From: Rhodanobacteraceae bacterium ZG21-1
GTDB lineage: Bacteria > Pseudomonadota > Gammaproteobacteria > Xanthomonadales > Rhodanobacteraceae
Length of the DNA: 64,000 nucleotides
Reading direction: 5' to 3'
Assembly (NCBI GenBank): GCA_021390615.1
Contig: JAJEJU010000024.1
Coordinates: 248,001-312,000 of the forward strand
The position numbers were made by a program, and so were the translations under genes. Below the pieces are notes generated by a model, which saw only the letters and a list, made by a program, of their open reading frames with translations, searched no databases and was not told the origin of the DNA. This document shows, one piece after another, positions 45,454 to 54,089 of the stretch. How positions within the stretch are numbered: the first letter of the stretch is position 1; each line of letters starts with the position of its first letter.

Positions 45454-45790
45454 CACCGAGCTGCCAGCCATACCGGCCAAGCGCTACTTCACCATCGGTG
45501 AGGTCAGCGACTTGTGCGGGGTGAAGCCGCACGTGTTGCGCTACTGGGAGCAGGAATTCCCCGCACTCAATCCGGTCAAGCGTCGCGGCAACCGCCGCTA
45601 CTACCAGCGGCACGACGTGCTGATGATCCGGCAGATCCGCTCGCTGCTGTACGACGAAGGCTTCACCATCACCGGTGCCCGCGCCCGCCTGGAAGGGCCG
45701 CAGGCGCGGATGGAGGCGAGCATCTCGCACCAGATCGTCCGCCAGGTGCGGATGGAGCTGGAAGAAGTCCTGACCCTGCTGCGCCGTTGA
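45434..45790 (+). CDS. MerR-family transcriptional regulator
   Basis: A 118-residue regulator with an N-terminal winged helix: [25 protein letters not shown] with the typical R-Y-W-E turn, then [16 protein letters not shown]. The short C-terminal helix ([23 protein letters not shown]) serves for dimerisation; no metal-binding Cys is present, so it is unlikely to be a metal sensor. Downstream of ihfA this gene is conserved in many proteobacteria, function unknown. Start ATG at 45434 overlaps ihfA by 20 bp. Confidence 0.93.
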   Translation: MLDQGNNTELPAIPAKRYFTIGEVSDLCGVKPHVLRYWEQEFPALNPVKRRGNRRYYQRHDVLMIRQIRSLLYDEGFTITGARARLEGPQARMEASISHQIVRQVRMELEEVLTLLRR

Positions 45791-45848
45791 GCGCCAGCGC
45801 TTCCGAGCAGCCGTTCGAAGCTGCTACAATTTCGGTTTACCCCATCGT

Positions 45849-45925
45849 CGGGGCGTAGCGCAGCCTGGTAGCGCATCTGCCTGGGGGGCAGAGGGTCGTC
45901 GGTTCGAATCCGGCCGCCCCGACCA
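45849..45925 (+). tRNA. tRNA-Pro (anticodon GGG)
   Basis: Complete 77-nt cloverleaf with CCA. Acceptor arms are CGGGGCG and CGCCCCG; stem TCTGC/GCAGA encloses loop CTGGGGG, giving anticodon GGG. Confidence 0.97.
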
Positions 45926-45960
45926 ATGGGATGATTCAAGACAAGCTGGAATGTCATGGA

Positions 45961-45984
45961 AACCGCGCCTCGGCGCGGTTTTTT
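45961..45984 (+). terminator. Terminator after tRNA-Pro
   Basis: AACCGCGC and GCGCGGTT pair around CTCG with a T-run through 45984. Confidence 0.9.
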
Positions 45985-46417
45985 GTTGCCTGCATCACCT
46001 GCTGTGTCCCGATGCGTCCTCGATTAGTCCCATGCTTGGGCACGATCGGGTACGTGGCCAGTCAGCTGGTCACATCCCGAGAGCACCGGTGCTTGACCAG
46101 CATCTCTTTGAGAAGGTCTGTGCGGTTCATGCTGGTAAAGCGGCACGGCCCATCTGAGTCCCGTTGGATGCGCGACTTCCGGATGCTTCAGGCGGAACTG
46201 CGGCAGCGAAGTGCTCGCGCGGCAACGCAAGGCGATGGCTCGATGCAGCAGGCAGAGCGGGAAGCCCGGCGCCAGCAGCTGCCTGCCGCGCATGCCCGGG
46301 CCGCTGCACCGCCAGCTAACGTAAACTCAGCTGCCAGGTTTGACCCGAACACCTGACCATGAGGTCAGGTGACGGTCGGTGTATTGAATGGCTGGCGCTG
46401 AACAGCAAGGAGCTTTA
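45985..46417. other. Gene-poor stretch with hairpin before phosphatase gene
   Basis: No secure gene. An open frame covers 46129-46356 (75 codons, Arg/Gln/Ala-rich) but has no ribosome site or recognised motif. A perfect hairpin at 46350-46371 (CACCTGACC / GGTCAGGTG, loop ATGA) lies 46 bp before the phosphatase start and may be an operator or leader element. Confidence 0.4.
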
Positions 46418-47512
46418 GTGGACGGCATCGAAGTACAGCAGTCTCCGCCCAGCTTGATCGGTCCGCTGTTGGACGGGCCGCTGGACATCGTTGGCGACGT
46501 GCATGGCGAAGTGGACGTCTTGCTCGATTTGCTGGCGGTGCTTGGCTACAGCGCCAAGGGCAGGCATCCGGCGGGACGCAGGCTGGTGTTCGTCGGTGAC
46601 CTTTGCGATCGCGGCCCGGATAGCGTGGCCATCATGGAGCTGGTTGGCGAACTGGTGGATCGCCAGCTTGCCCAATGCGTGCTGGGCAATCACGAGCTGA
46701 ATCTCATGCGCGCTTCGCGCAAGGAAGGCAACGGCTGGTATTTCGATCATGACCATGATCGGGAGGAGGGCAAGTTCGCCACTTCCCGCCAAGCCAGTCC
46801 GGCCTCGCGGGCGTGGATCAAGGCCTTTATCGCCAGCCTGCCTATTGCATTGCATGGCCCCGGCCTCCGCGTCGTTCATGCCTGCTGGCATGACGCGGCC
46901 CTTCAGCGCATTGCGTCGTCCGGCGTGCGAGATGTCGCTGCGCTCTATGAGATCTTCGAGCGTGAAACGATGAATGCCCTGCGCCTGGATGGCACCTTGG
47001 CGGCGGCAGAGGAAGAGGAACACCGCTATCACGCGGCCCTGCGCAAGCCGGAAAACACGGTCCCCTTCCTGCATGCCTTGGCACGCAAGGATGTGGTTTA
47101 TCAGATGGGGAATCCCGTACGCATCCTCGCCTCGGGCGTGGAGCAGCCAACGGCGGCGCCGTTCTTCAGCAGCGGCAAGTGGCGCATGGTGGAGCGGGTC
47201 GCCTGGTGGAACGAATACCGGGATGAAACGCCGGTGGTGATCGGCCATTACTGGCGCTGGCCGATACCGGTGGATCGCCACGCCTTCGGCAAGGCCGGCA
47301 CCGATCTGTTTGCAGGAACCACGGTAAACCAGGGGCTGGGACCGCGTTCCAATGTGTACTGTATCGACTACTCCGTGGGACGCCGGTTTCAAGAACGTTT
47401 GCGTGGCGGGGCTTTCCAGACACGCCTGGCGGCATTGCGCTGGCCTGAGCGACGCCTCGTGTTCGATGATGGTTCCAGCCTCGACATCCCTGATCCCACG
47501 CCATTGAGCTAA
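46418..47512 (+). CDS. PPP-type metallophosphoesterase
   Basis: A 364-residue calcineurin-like phosphoesterase. The three signature motifs of PPP phosphatases are intact: GDVHGE (near 26), FVGDLCDRGPDS (near 61) and GNHEL (near 91), with a later HACWHD and VIGHYWR providing further metal-binding His. It may act on phosphoproteins or nucleotides (ApaH/PrpE-like), which cannot be told apart here. The GTG at 46418 is chosen because AAGGAG lies five bases upstream; an in-frame ATG at 46388 has no such site. It is adjacent to, and convergent with, a Ser/Thr kinase gene. Confidence 0.88.
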   Translation: MDGIEVQQSPPSLIGPLLDGPLDIVGDVHGEVDVLLDLLAVLGYSAKGRHPAGRRLVFVGDLCDRGPDSVAIMELVGELVDRQLAQCVLGNHELNLMRASRKEGNGWYFDHDHDREEGKFATSRQASPASRAWIKAFIASLPIALHGPGLRVVHACWHDAALQRIASSGVRDVAALYEIFERETMNALRLDGTLAAAEEEEHRYHAALRKPENTVPFLHALARKDVVYQMGNPVRILASGVEQPTAAPFFSSGKWRMVERVAWWNEYRDETPVVIGHYWRWPIPVDRHAFGKAGTDLFAGTTVNQGLGPRSNVYCIDYSVGRRFQERLRGGAFQTRLAALRWPERRLVFDDGSSLDIPDPTPLS

Positions 47513-47674
47513 CCGCGCCGATAGAGCTTCAGGTCGGCGTGGTCCGGCGACTGAGTGGCGGCGGCGAAGCGTCGGCCGCTGTTCGAGTGCCTGGCACGAT
47601 GATTCGGCAGTCCCGATGCTCACCGTATGTGGGTGGCGTGCGATGGCGGCAACGCATCGTCATGTGCGTCTGCT

Positions 47675-50545
47675 TCAGTACAGCTTTCGCGCGCGTTGCA
47701 GACCTGGCATCGTCGCCGGAAAATTTTTTGACTCCGCGGCCTGCAGTGCATCGCGCTCGCCGCTCTGCTCCAACGGGATTTCGCCGAACGCTGTCCTGGC
47801 TTCGTTGCGCAGGCGACCTGCTTCGGCCTTGTCGCCGAGTGCCTCCTCGACGCGCGCGAGATCGGCCGAAGCTTGTGCGATCAGCGCAGATGCCTTGGGC
47901 TGAATGCCCTCGGCAGCGGCCAGGGCGTGCTGGAGTGGCGATTTCGCTTCGGTGTTGCGATCGAGGCCTTGCAGGATTTCGCCGTAAAGCAGGTCTGCGC
48001 GTATCGCCTTGTCCGAGCTCAAGTCGGCCAGCGCGCGGTACATCGCGACCGCTTGCCCGGCAGAGGCGACCGCGCCTTCGCGGTTGCCTTGGGCAAGCAT
48101 GAGTTTGGCCTCGACCGTCAACGCGAAGGCCGTGTCTGGATGGGCGTCGCGGTGCCGCTGTCGCGCTTCCGTAAGCGCGGCGTCGACCAGCGTTCGGGCT
48201 TCGTCGAGATGTCCGCCTGCGATAAGAATATTGGCGAGGCTCGCGCGAGCGTAGCTGCGACCATTGTCGCCGTAGTCTGCGCCCAGCAGACGTTGCTCAC
48301 GCGCGATCGAATCGCGGAAGTCGCTTTCGGCCTCGGCATAAGCGCCTTGCCGGAAGCGGATCCGCGCCAGGTTACCGAGGCTGGCTGCTTCGTCGAGCGC
48401 TGTCACCGGGGCGAGCATCCGATCGACGGCTATCGATTTCAGATAGAACGCGCTCGCCTCGTTGAGCTTGCCTTCGAGCGAGAGCACGTTGGCGAGATCG
48501 TTGAGATGTCGGGCGACGTGCGGATGCGGGCGAGGGTAGGCGACGGCGTCGATGTCGACCGCATCGCGCATGAGTTGTTCTGCTTCGCCGTAGCGGCCGA
48601 GTTGGATCAGGTTGTGCGCCAGGATCGCGATCGTGTCGGCGACTTCGGGGTGTTGTGCGCCGAACAGGCGGCGCTTGCGTGCCAGTGCCTCGCGCAGCAT
48701 GGGTTCGGCGCGGTCGGCATGGCCTGCATCCATCAGGATCCATCCCAGATTGAGCGTCGCCTCGGTCAAAGCATCGCTGTCGCCAGGCAGCACTTGGCGG
48801 GCCAGCGCCAGCGCCTTTTCGCCGATGTCGATCGCCTTCGACGAATCGCCGCTGCGTTCGTCGAGGCCCGCGAGCCATGCGAGCGCCTGCACTTCTTCCG
48901 CGGATCCGCGCTGCGGAGTCCGGTCGAAGGCCTCGACCGCCTGCTGCAGGCGTGAAGTCGCCTCGCGGACACGGCCCTGTTCGTCGCTTTCCATGGCAAT
49001 CAGGTATTCGACGTGCAGCGTGCGCCGGTCGCCTGCGCCGAATTGCGCCTTGGCCAGCCTGGCTGCTTCTTCGAGAGGCGGTTGAGCAAGATCGGGATGG
49101 CCGCTGCGGCGTTCGAGATCGCCGATCAGTGCGAGGATCTCCACGCGCAGGGCCGGCTGCGCCGCGAAGTCGCGATCCGCTCGTTCGCGCCCGCGCGCGA
49201 GCAATTCTTCGGCGGTCTGGCTGGTCTTCAATCCAGGCGACGCACTGTCGAACAAGCCTTCGAGAAAGGACTTCACCGCGTCCGCGCGATGCGCTTCGGC
49301 CTCGGCAACAAGCGCTTGCATGCGTGCCTCGTCTGCGGCGCGGCGAGCAAGCCTTGCTTCGTGCAGACTGACCGCCGCCGCGGTAACGAGGACCGCGACG
49401 ATCGCCGCGCCGGCAGCCACGCCCAGCGCATGCCGCCTGATGAACAAGAGAGCGTGATAAACGAAGGTATTGGCGCGCGCTTGCAATGGCTTGCCGGCCA
49501 GATAGCGCTCAATGTCCTCGCGCAGCGCAGCGACCGTCGCATAACGGCGGGCAGGATCGGGCTGGGTCGCTTCACGCACGATGGCGTGGAGATCGGCACC
49601 GAGCCTTCGCTGCAGGGCTGCGGCATCGGGCAAGGGTGCGCTTTTCGCTGCGTGCTTGAAGGGTTTTTGATCTTCGAATGCATCGCGGCTCTTCGGCCGC
49701 GGAGGCGGGCCATCGAGCAACTCGGCGAGCAGTACGCCCAGCGCATAGATATCGATCGCCGTCGTCACGGTGCCGCCGAGGAACTGCTCCGGCGCGGCGT
49801 ACATGCGCGTCAGGCGTCGCACCTCGGTGCGGGTGGCTGCACCGTCGCCGTTCAGCAGCTTGGCGATGCCGAAATCGACCAGCTTGACGCAGCCATCGGT
49901 GTTGACGAGTACATTGCCCGGCTTCAGGTCGCGGTGCACGATCAGGTTGCGATGCGCATGTTCGACCGCCGCGCAGACGTCGACGAACAAGGCGAGGCGT
50001 TCACGCACATCGAGGCCACGCCGTGAGCAATGTACGACGAGATTGTCGCCAGCGATGAACTCCAGCGCGAGAAACGGCGTGCCTGCCGCCGTAAATCCCG
50101 CATCCAGCAGCTGCGCTATATGCGGATGCTGCAGCCGCGCGAGTATGCCTTGCTCGCGCAAAAAGCGCTGGCGCTCGTCGGGATCGTGAACGTTGATGCG
50201 CAACAATTTGAAGGCCACGGTCTGCGCGCCGCCGGGCAGCTCGCGTACGGCTTCAAAGACGCTGGCCATGCCGCCGGCGCCGACGAAGCGCAGCATGCGG
50301 TAGCCGGAAACGCTCGGCAGCGTATCGATCGAGCTTTCGCCGAGCGCCGGCAACTGCTGTGCGATATCCTGCTTCAGCACTTCGATCTGGGGCGCACTGT
50401 CGAGCGCCTGGGTGACCAGCGCACGCAGGCTGGCATCTGCGCAGTGTTTACGCAGCCAACGGGCCTGTTCCGCAGCAGGCACGTCGAACAGCCGATCGAG
50501 CAGGGGTTCGATCTCGGGCCAGCGCCGGGCGAAGTCGACGCTCAC
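47675..50545 (-). CDS. Ser/Thr protein kinase with transmembrane segment and TPR domain
   Basis: A 956-residue membrane kinase. Residues about 80-350 are a Hanks-type kinase: glycine loop GAGGMASVFEA, HRDLKPGNVLV catalytic loop and DFGIAKLL. A transmembrane helix (ALGVAAGAAIVAVLVTAAAV) follows at about 372-395. The remaining 550 residues are tetratricopeptide repeats (for example EVADTIAILAHNLIQLGRYG and LNDLANVLSLEGKLNEAS), probably periplasmic or protein-binding. It starts with GTG at 50545, 66 bp after an ECF sigma factor gene. Such kinase-ECF pairs are typical of one class of ECF regulation in which the kinase activates the sigma factor; this link is inferred. Confidence 0.93.
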   Translation of the reverse strand: MSVDFARRWPEIEPLLDRLFDVPAAEQARWLRKHCADASLRALVTQALDSAPQIEVLKQDIAQQLPALGESSIDTLPSVSGYRMLRFVGAGGMASVFEAVRELPGGAQTVAFKLLRINVHDPDERQRFLREQGILARLQHPHIAQLLDAGFTAAGTPFLALEFIAGDNLVVHCSRRGLDVRERLALFVDVCAAVEHAHRNLIVHRDLKPGNVLVNTDGCVKLVDFGIAKLLNGDGAATRTEVRRLTRMYAAPEQFLGGTVTTAIDIYALGVLLAELLDGPPPRPKSRDAFEDQKPFKHAAKSAPLPDAAALQRRLGADLHAIVREATQPDPARRYATVAALREDIERYLAGKPLQARANTFVYHALLFIRRHALGVAAGAAIVAVLVTAAAVSLHEARLARRAADEARMQALVAEAEAHRADAVKSFLEGLFDSASPGLKTSQTAEELLARGRERADRDFAAQPALRVEILALIGDLERRSGHPDLAQPPLEEAARLAKAQFGAGDRRTLHVEYLIAMESDEQGRVREATSRLQQAVEAFDRTPQRGSAEEVQALAWLAGLDERSGDSSKAIDIGEKALALARQVLPGDSDALTEATLNLGWILMDAGHADRAEPMLREALARKRRLFGAQHPEVADTIAILAHNLIQLGRYGEAEQLMRDAVDIDAVAYPRPHPHVARHLNDLANVLSLEGKLNEASAFYLKSIAVDRMLAPVTALDEAASLGNLARIRFRQGAYAEAESDFRDSIAREQRLLGADYGDNGRSYARASLANILIAGGHLDEARTLVDAALTEARQRHRDAHPDTAFALTVEAKLMLAQGNREGAVASAGQAVAMYRALADLSSDKAIRADLLYGEILQGLDRNTEAKSPLQHALAAAEGIQPKASALIAQASADLARVEEALGDKAEAGRLRNEARTAFGEIPLEQSGERDALQAAESKNFPATMPGLQRARKLY

Positions 50546-50611
50546 GGCCGGCGCGCACCAGGTTCTGGTTGCCCAGGGTTGCCCATGTGAACCTCGGTCG
50601 ACGGCATCACA

Positions 50612-51157
50612 TCACCCCGTAGGCAGCAGGCAGCCGGACAGGAAGGTGCGTGCTTTCAGCCAGTCTCGTTCGACCGTGCGTGCCGTGACGCCGGTAATGC
50701 CGCCGATTTCCTGGTTGGACAGCCCCACGAACAGGCGCAGCTCGGCGATCTGCGCAAGCCGCTGATTCAGCGCGGCCAGCTTGTCCAGCGCCTCATCCAG
50801 TGCAAGCAGGTCGACGATCCCGGGGCCTGCGTCTTCGGCTGCCATATCGACGGGCTGGCGTTTTTGCGCCTTCTTGCGGCGAGCGCGATCGACCAGGATA
50901 TGGCGCATCACCCGACTCATATAGGCATAGAAGTGCTCGCGATCGGCGAAGGCGAGCCCGCTCTGTTTGGCCAACGCCAAATAGGCCTCGTGGACCAGTG
51001 CCGTCGTCTCGACGGTATGCGCCACTTCCCGCGCACGCTGGCGGTGGGCGAGCTGGTGCAACGAGGCATAGACCTTCGAAATCAGCGCATCCATGGCCGC
51101 GTTGTCGCCATTCGCGGCGCGTGCGAGGAATTCGGTGATGTCCGGCCCGGCATTCAT
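50612..51157 (-). CDS. ECF-type sigma factor (ECF-like, kinase-linked)
   Basis: A 181-residue extracytoplasmic-function sigma factor. Region 2 is around residues 35-105 (ETTALVHEAYLAL, FYAYMSRVMRHILVDRAR); region 4 is the C-terminal helix-turn-helix (ELRLFVGLSNQEIGGITGVT, then ARTVERDWLKAR). The sequence TALVHEAYLRL / MRRILVDHAR pattern marks the group often found next to Ser/Thr kinases with TPR repeats. The ATG at 51157 is used; an upstream start would add a poorly conserved extension. Followed by the kinase gene on the same strand. No anti-sigma factor is present. Confidence 0.92.
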   Translation of the reverse strand: MNAGPDITEFLARAANGDNAAMDALISKVYASLHQLAHRQRAREVAHTVETTALVHEAYLALAKQSGLAFADREHFYAYMSRVMRHILVDRARRKKAQKRQPVDMAAEDAGPGIVDLLALDEALDKLAALNQRLAQIAELRLFVGLSNQEIGGITGVTARTVERDWLKARTFLSGCLLPTG

Positions 51158-51317
51158 AGACCCGGATAGTCTAGCAACGGACCAGGCCGGCACGGCGTGC
51201 CGGATGCATGTCGGTATCCGCTGCGCTTTTGCGCTGTAGTGGGTGATGGCGATGTTTCAGGGGAGCGGTACGTCCTGCGGAAGCCATCGAACACTCTTTC
51301 AGCCAAGGATCGAAGCC

Positions 51318-52250
51318 ATGCCGAATCATCGTATTTCGCATCGCCGTCTGGTACAGGCGGCCGTTCTCCTCACCTTCGCATCTGCCGGGTCCGCCGGCGC
51401 GACCATTCCGAGTGCCGGAACCGACGCGAATGTTGCTGCGCATCCGGTGCACTACAGCTATCAGACCTTCGACTATCCGGGGGCCACGGATACGGTGCTC
51501 TGGGGCATCAACGATTTTGGCGCCATGGCCGGCCAGTACAGTCTCAGCGGTCAGCAGCCACATGCAATGGCCTATCGCAACGGTCATTTCGAGTCGCTCA
51601 GTGCAGGCGACTTGCTCGGCAACAACTTCAGCGCCGCCGGCGGTCCCAACAATCTGGGTGTGATCTTTGTCGACTACGCCGACGCTGCGGGCCTGCAGCA
51701 CGGCTTGATCATGCAGTGGGGCCAGGTGAAGACGATCGATTTTCCCGGCCATCCCAGCGCGAACATAGACGGCGTCAGTCTCACCGGCGCGATAACCGGC
51801 GTGTACTGGGCCAGCAACGGCTATGCCCACGGCATCTTGCGCCAGTTCGGCAAGGATACGCTGGTCGACTATCCGGCCTCCCGCGAAACTTATCCGCTGG
51901 GCAACAACGGCAGCGGCGAGATGGTCGGCTTCTGGGACACCAGCCCTACCGACGTGCACGGCTTTTATCGCGGCTTGAACGGCAAGTTTTCATCGATCGA
52001 CGTGCCGCTCCCGGGAGCCACTGCGACGATCGCGTATGCGATCAACGACGTGGGCCAGATCGCCGGTGAGTACTTCGACACCGCCGGACATATTCACGGC
52101 TTTGTCGGGACGCGTGGGCAATACCAGAGTCTCGACATGCCCGGCGCCGCTGCGACGTTCGTCACCAACATCAACAATTACGGTGTGGCGGTAGGCGAAT
52201 ACAAGGATACGGCCGGCCATACGCACGGCTTCGTCGCGACGCCGCGCTAG
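51318..52250 (+). CDS. Secreted HAF-repeat-like protein
   Basis: A 310-residue exported protein. After a signal peptide (about 28 residues, ending SAGA) it consists of repeated units with the pattern ...G-I-N-D-x-G-x-x-A-G-x-Y/F ... H-G-F: for example LWGINDFGAMAGQY, YAINDVGQIAGEYFD and THGFVATPR. Such His-Ala/Gly-Phe repeats resemble the HAF family of extracellular proteins predicted to form beta-propellers. AAGGA lies upstream of the ATG. It is divergent from the ECF sigma gene (160 bp between) and could be one of its targets; that is inference. Confidence 0.78.
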   Translation: MPNHRISHRRLVQAAVLLTFASAGSAGATIPSAGTDANVAAHPVHYSYQTFDYPGATDTVLWGINDFGAMAGQYSLSGQQPHAMAYRNGHFESLSAGDLLGNNFSAAGGPNNLGVIFVDYADAAGLQHGLIMQWGQVKTIDFPGHPSANIDGVSLTGAITGVYWASNGYAHGILRQFGKDTLVDYPASRETYPLGNNGSGEMVGFWDTSPTDVHGFYRGLNGKFSSIDVPLPGATATIAYAINDVGQIAGEYFDTAGHIHGFVGTRGQYQSLDMPGAAATFVTNINNYGVAVGEYKDTAGHTHGFVATPR

Positions 52251-52273
52251 TTGCTGCGGGCGGCTCGATGACG

Positions 52274-52305
52274 GCCAGGGCTTCGCCCGATGGCGAAGCC
52301 CTGGC
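52274..52305. terminator. Long perfect hairpin after HAF-repeat gene
   Basis: GCCAGGGCTTCGCC and GGCGAAGCCCTGGC form 14 perfect pairs around CGAT, 24 bp after the stop. No T-run follows, so termination is likely but not certain. Confidence 0.55.
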
Positions 52306-52449
52306 ATGGACGGGCGCGGCATTGCCCATATGCTTCGGGGCAGGCTGCTTCGTGTCGGCGATAACAGCGGGCGCACCGGCACCGAGAAGCGATGGATCTT
52401 GCCAGGCCTGGTGCGGGCCTCGCCTTAATGATCTGGTTTCAGCCTAGGA

Positions 52450-53349
52450 CTAGCGCTTGTGAGGGCCGCCGGGCTGTTGAGTGCCACCAGGCTGCTCGGG
52501 CGTGGGCCCTTTTACGTCGGCCTTGGGTTGATCGGGCGTGCTCTTTATGTGCTGAGAGTAGGCATACGCACTGGCCCCGCCTAGAACTGCTGCGGCCGCG
52601 ACGCCCATAACGAGCGGGTTCTTGGCGCTGGCGGGCAGGCCTAGGCCGAGCGCACGGGCGCCACCGTAAATAGCGCTGAAATTTCCAGCCTTGGCGGCTG
52701 CGAACACCGCTTCGACATGAGTCCTGTTGGGCGGTGCTCGGTCTTGAACCTGCCCGATGACGACGGGATCGCTGAAATATTTCGGAGCATTGACCAGCAG
52801 GCACTGTTCGCCTCCGCCTGGCTTGGCGACGCCCTTTTCGGTGCTTGGGGCTACCGTGCTCTTGAAGACGGGGACATCGTTCAGGGCCACTCTTCTGCGG
52901 ACGTCGTATACGGACGACGTGCTGCTTTGTGGCAGGGCAAAGGTGTCGGAAATCCCTGCACTGGATGTACTGGCTGCATGCAGAGACTGCGGAGTCATGT
53001 GATACGGGCTGTGCGGATGCGGCGTCGTTCCTGGTGTCGAGGTTCTTACGAATTCAGTGCCCTTGGGGACGACCTCCATCTTTGGAAGCTCTCTGCCGGA
53101 GCAGACGGCCTGTTGGGCACGATCAAGTATGACTTGCGCAGACGCCTTCGGGTCGGCCTCCGAGTACATTCGGACCATGGTCTGGCCGGCCGGATTGTCT
53201 TTAAGGAACTTGGTGGCTGCGTCGTTGCTTACGCCATGCGTGGTGAAGTTATCCGTTGCTTTGGGCGCTTCGGGAGCCGGCGGTTTGGGCTTGGACGACG
53301 AAAAGCTGGGAGGAGGAGTGCTCCAATCGCTGAAATCAGACATGGTCAT
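52450..53349 (-). CDS. Putative toxin/effector with C-terminal membrane segment and Gly-rich tail
   Basis: A 299-residue protein of unknown family. The N-terminus is Pro/Ser-rich. Residues about 95-200 (GTEFVRTSTPGTTPHPHSPY, ISDTFALPQSSTSS, QCLLVNAPKYFSDP) look like a compact domain whose pattern recalls toxin domains of polymorphic systems, but no family can be named. A hydrophobic helix (NPLVMGVAAAAVLGGASAYA) lies at about 243-262, followed by a Pro/Gly/Gln tail ending GGPHKR. It overlaps the upstream 114-residue gene by 14 bp. The same layout (small gene plus larger gene with a tail ending GGRHK) recurs 0.7 kb away with a zeta toxin, hence the effector guess. Confidence 0.6.
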   Translation of the reverse strand: MTMSDFSDWSTPPPSFSSSKPKPPAPEAPKATDNFTTHGVSNDAATKFLKDNPAGQTMVRMYSEADPKASAQVILDRAQQAVCSGRELPKMEVVPKGTEFVRTSTPGTTPHPHSPYHMTPQSLHAASTSSAGISDTFALPQSSTSSVYDVRRRVALNDVPVFKSTVAPSTEKGVAKPGGGEQCLLVNAPKYFSDPVVIGQVQDRAPPNRTHVEAVFAAAKAGNFSAIYGGARALGLGLPASAKNPLVMGVAAAAVLGGASAYAYSQHIKSTPDQPKADVKGPTPEQPGGTQQPGGPHKR

Positions 53350-53680
53350 TGCCCTCCTTGCGCATCGATTCGATCTGAGCGATCAGCTGCAGCTCTTGCT
53401 CGGTGCGGCCACCTCTCAATTCCGCCGAGAAATCGTAATAAGCCTCCTCGATATTCGGATCGTCGAATCCGATAAAGCTGCCATCGGCGAATTCCTTGGC
53501 GCCGGGAATTTGCCAGCGATCGAGCGTTTCAGACACCTGCTGGCTTTTTGCAGCCTGCAACAAGGGCGTGAGTTCTTCGAGCAGACCTTTTACGTCCTGA
53601 TTATCGAGGTGCTGCTTGAGCGTCCACTCCAAGTGTTCGGCGGCGGCCTTCAATTTGGCGGGATCGATGGTTTGAGTCAT
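53336..53680 (-). CDS. Small helical protein, putative immunity or chaperone partner
   Basis: A 114-residue acidic protein, probably mostly helical: AKLKAAAEHLEWTLKQHLD and LLEELTPLLQAAKSQQ come first, then a loop with EFADGSFIGFDDPNIEEAY and a C-terminal helix. No family is recognised. It overlaps the next gene by 14 bp and is translated just before it, the expected position for an antitoxin, immunity protein or secretion chaperone. The ATG at 53680 is chosen because the preceding frame reads like untranslated sequence. Confidence 0.6.
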   Translation of the reverse strand: MTQTIDPAKLKAAAEHLEWTLKQHLDNQDVKGLLEELTPLLQAAKSQQVSETLDRWQIPGAKEFADGSFIGFDDPNIEEAYYDFSAELRGGRTEQELQLIAQIESMRKEGNDHV

Positions 53681-54089
53681 GGCTGGATACCCGTGATGAG
53701 GGATTTGAAAACATGGCCGCATCCGCTCGAAACAGACGGCTGGCGAAGGTCTCCTGGGAGACGCCAGCCGCAGCGGACGGCCAAAGATTGGAACAGAGCT
53801 CTTCCTGAGCAGAGCGGCGACTCGGCTCCCTGTGTGCGTACGCCTCATCCCCCTGACTTGACGTATGGAAGAATCTATTCCAGGCGCAAGCAAGCGCACA
53901 AGTAAGGAATGTCCTTACTTGTGCATCGGGAAATTGCTTAGATCGAACCGCGCTGCTTGACCAAGGCAGGAGGCCGCAAGTGGCGTTCGGCTCTCAATCC
54001 TATGAAGTCACGCGTCTGAGCAGCGGTATCGGCAAGCACCGATACAACGATGCGCAGGCGCTATCCTGCGCATCGCTACGAGCGGAGGC
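53681..54089. other. Intergenic region with two long inverted repeats
   Basis: No gene. 53896-53924 is a perfect 13-bp inverted repeat (GCACAAGTAAGGA / TCCTTACTTGTGC, spacer ATG). 54048-54075 is an 11-bp hairpin (CGATGCGCAGG / CCTGCGCATCG, loop CGCTAT), probably terminating the zeta-toxin operon. The promoter of the downstream small-protein gene should lie in 53690-53800. Confidence 0.55.

Noticed and set aside
46129-46356. Arg/Gln/Ala-rich 75-codon frame
   Set aside because: No ribosome site and no recognised family; composition could arise from GC-rich non-coding DNA. Kept only as a note in the gap entry.
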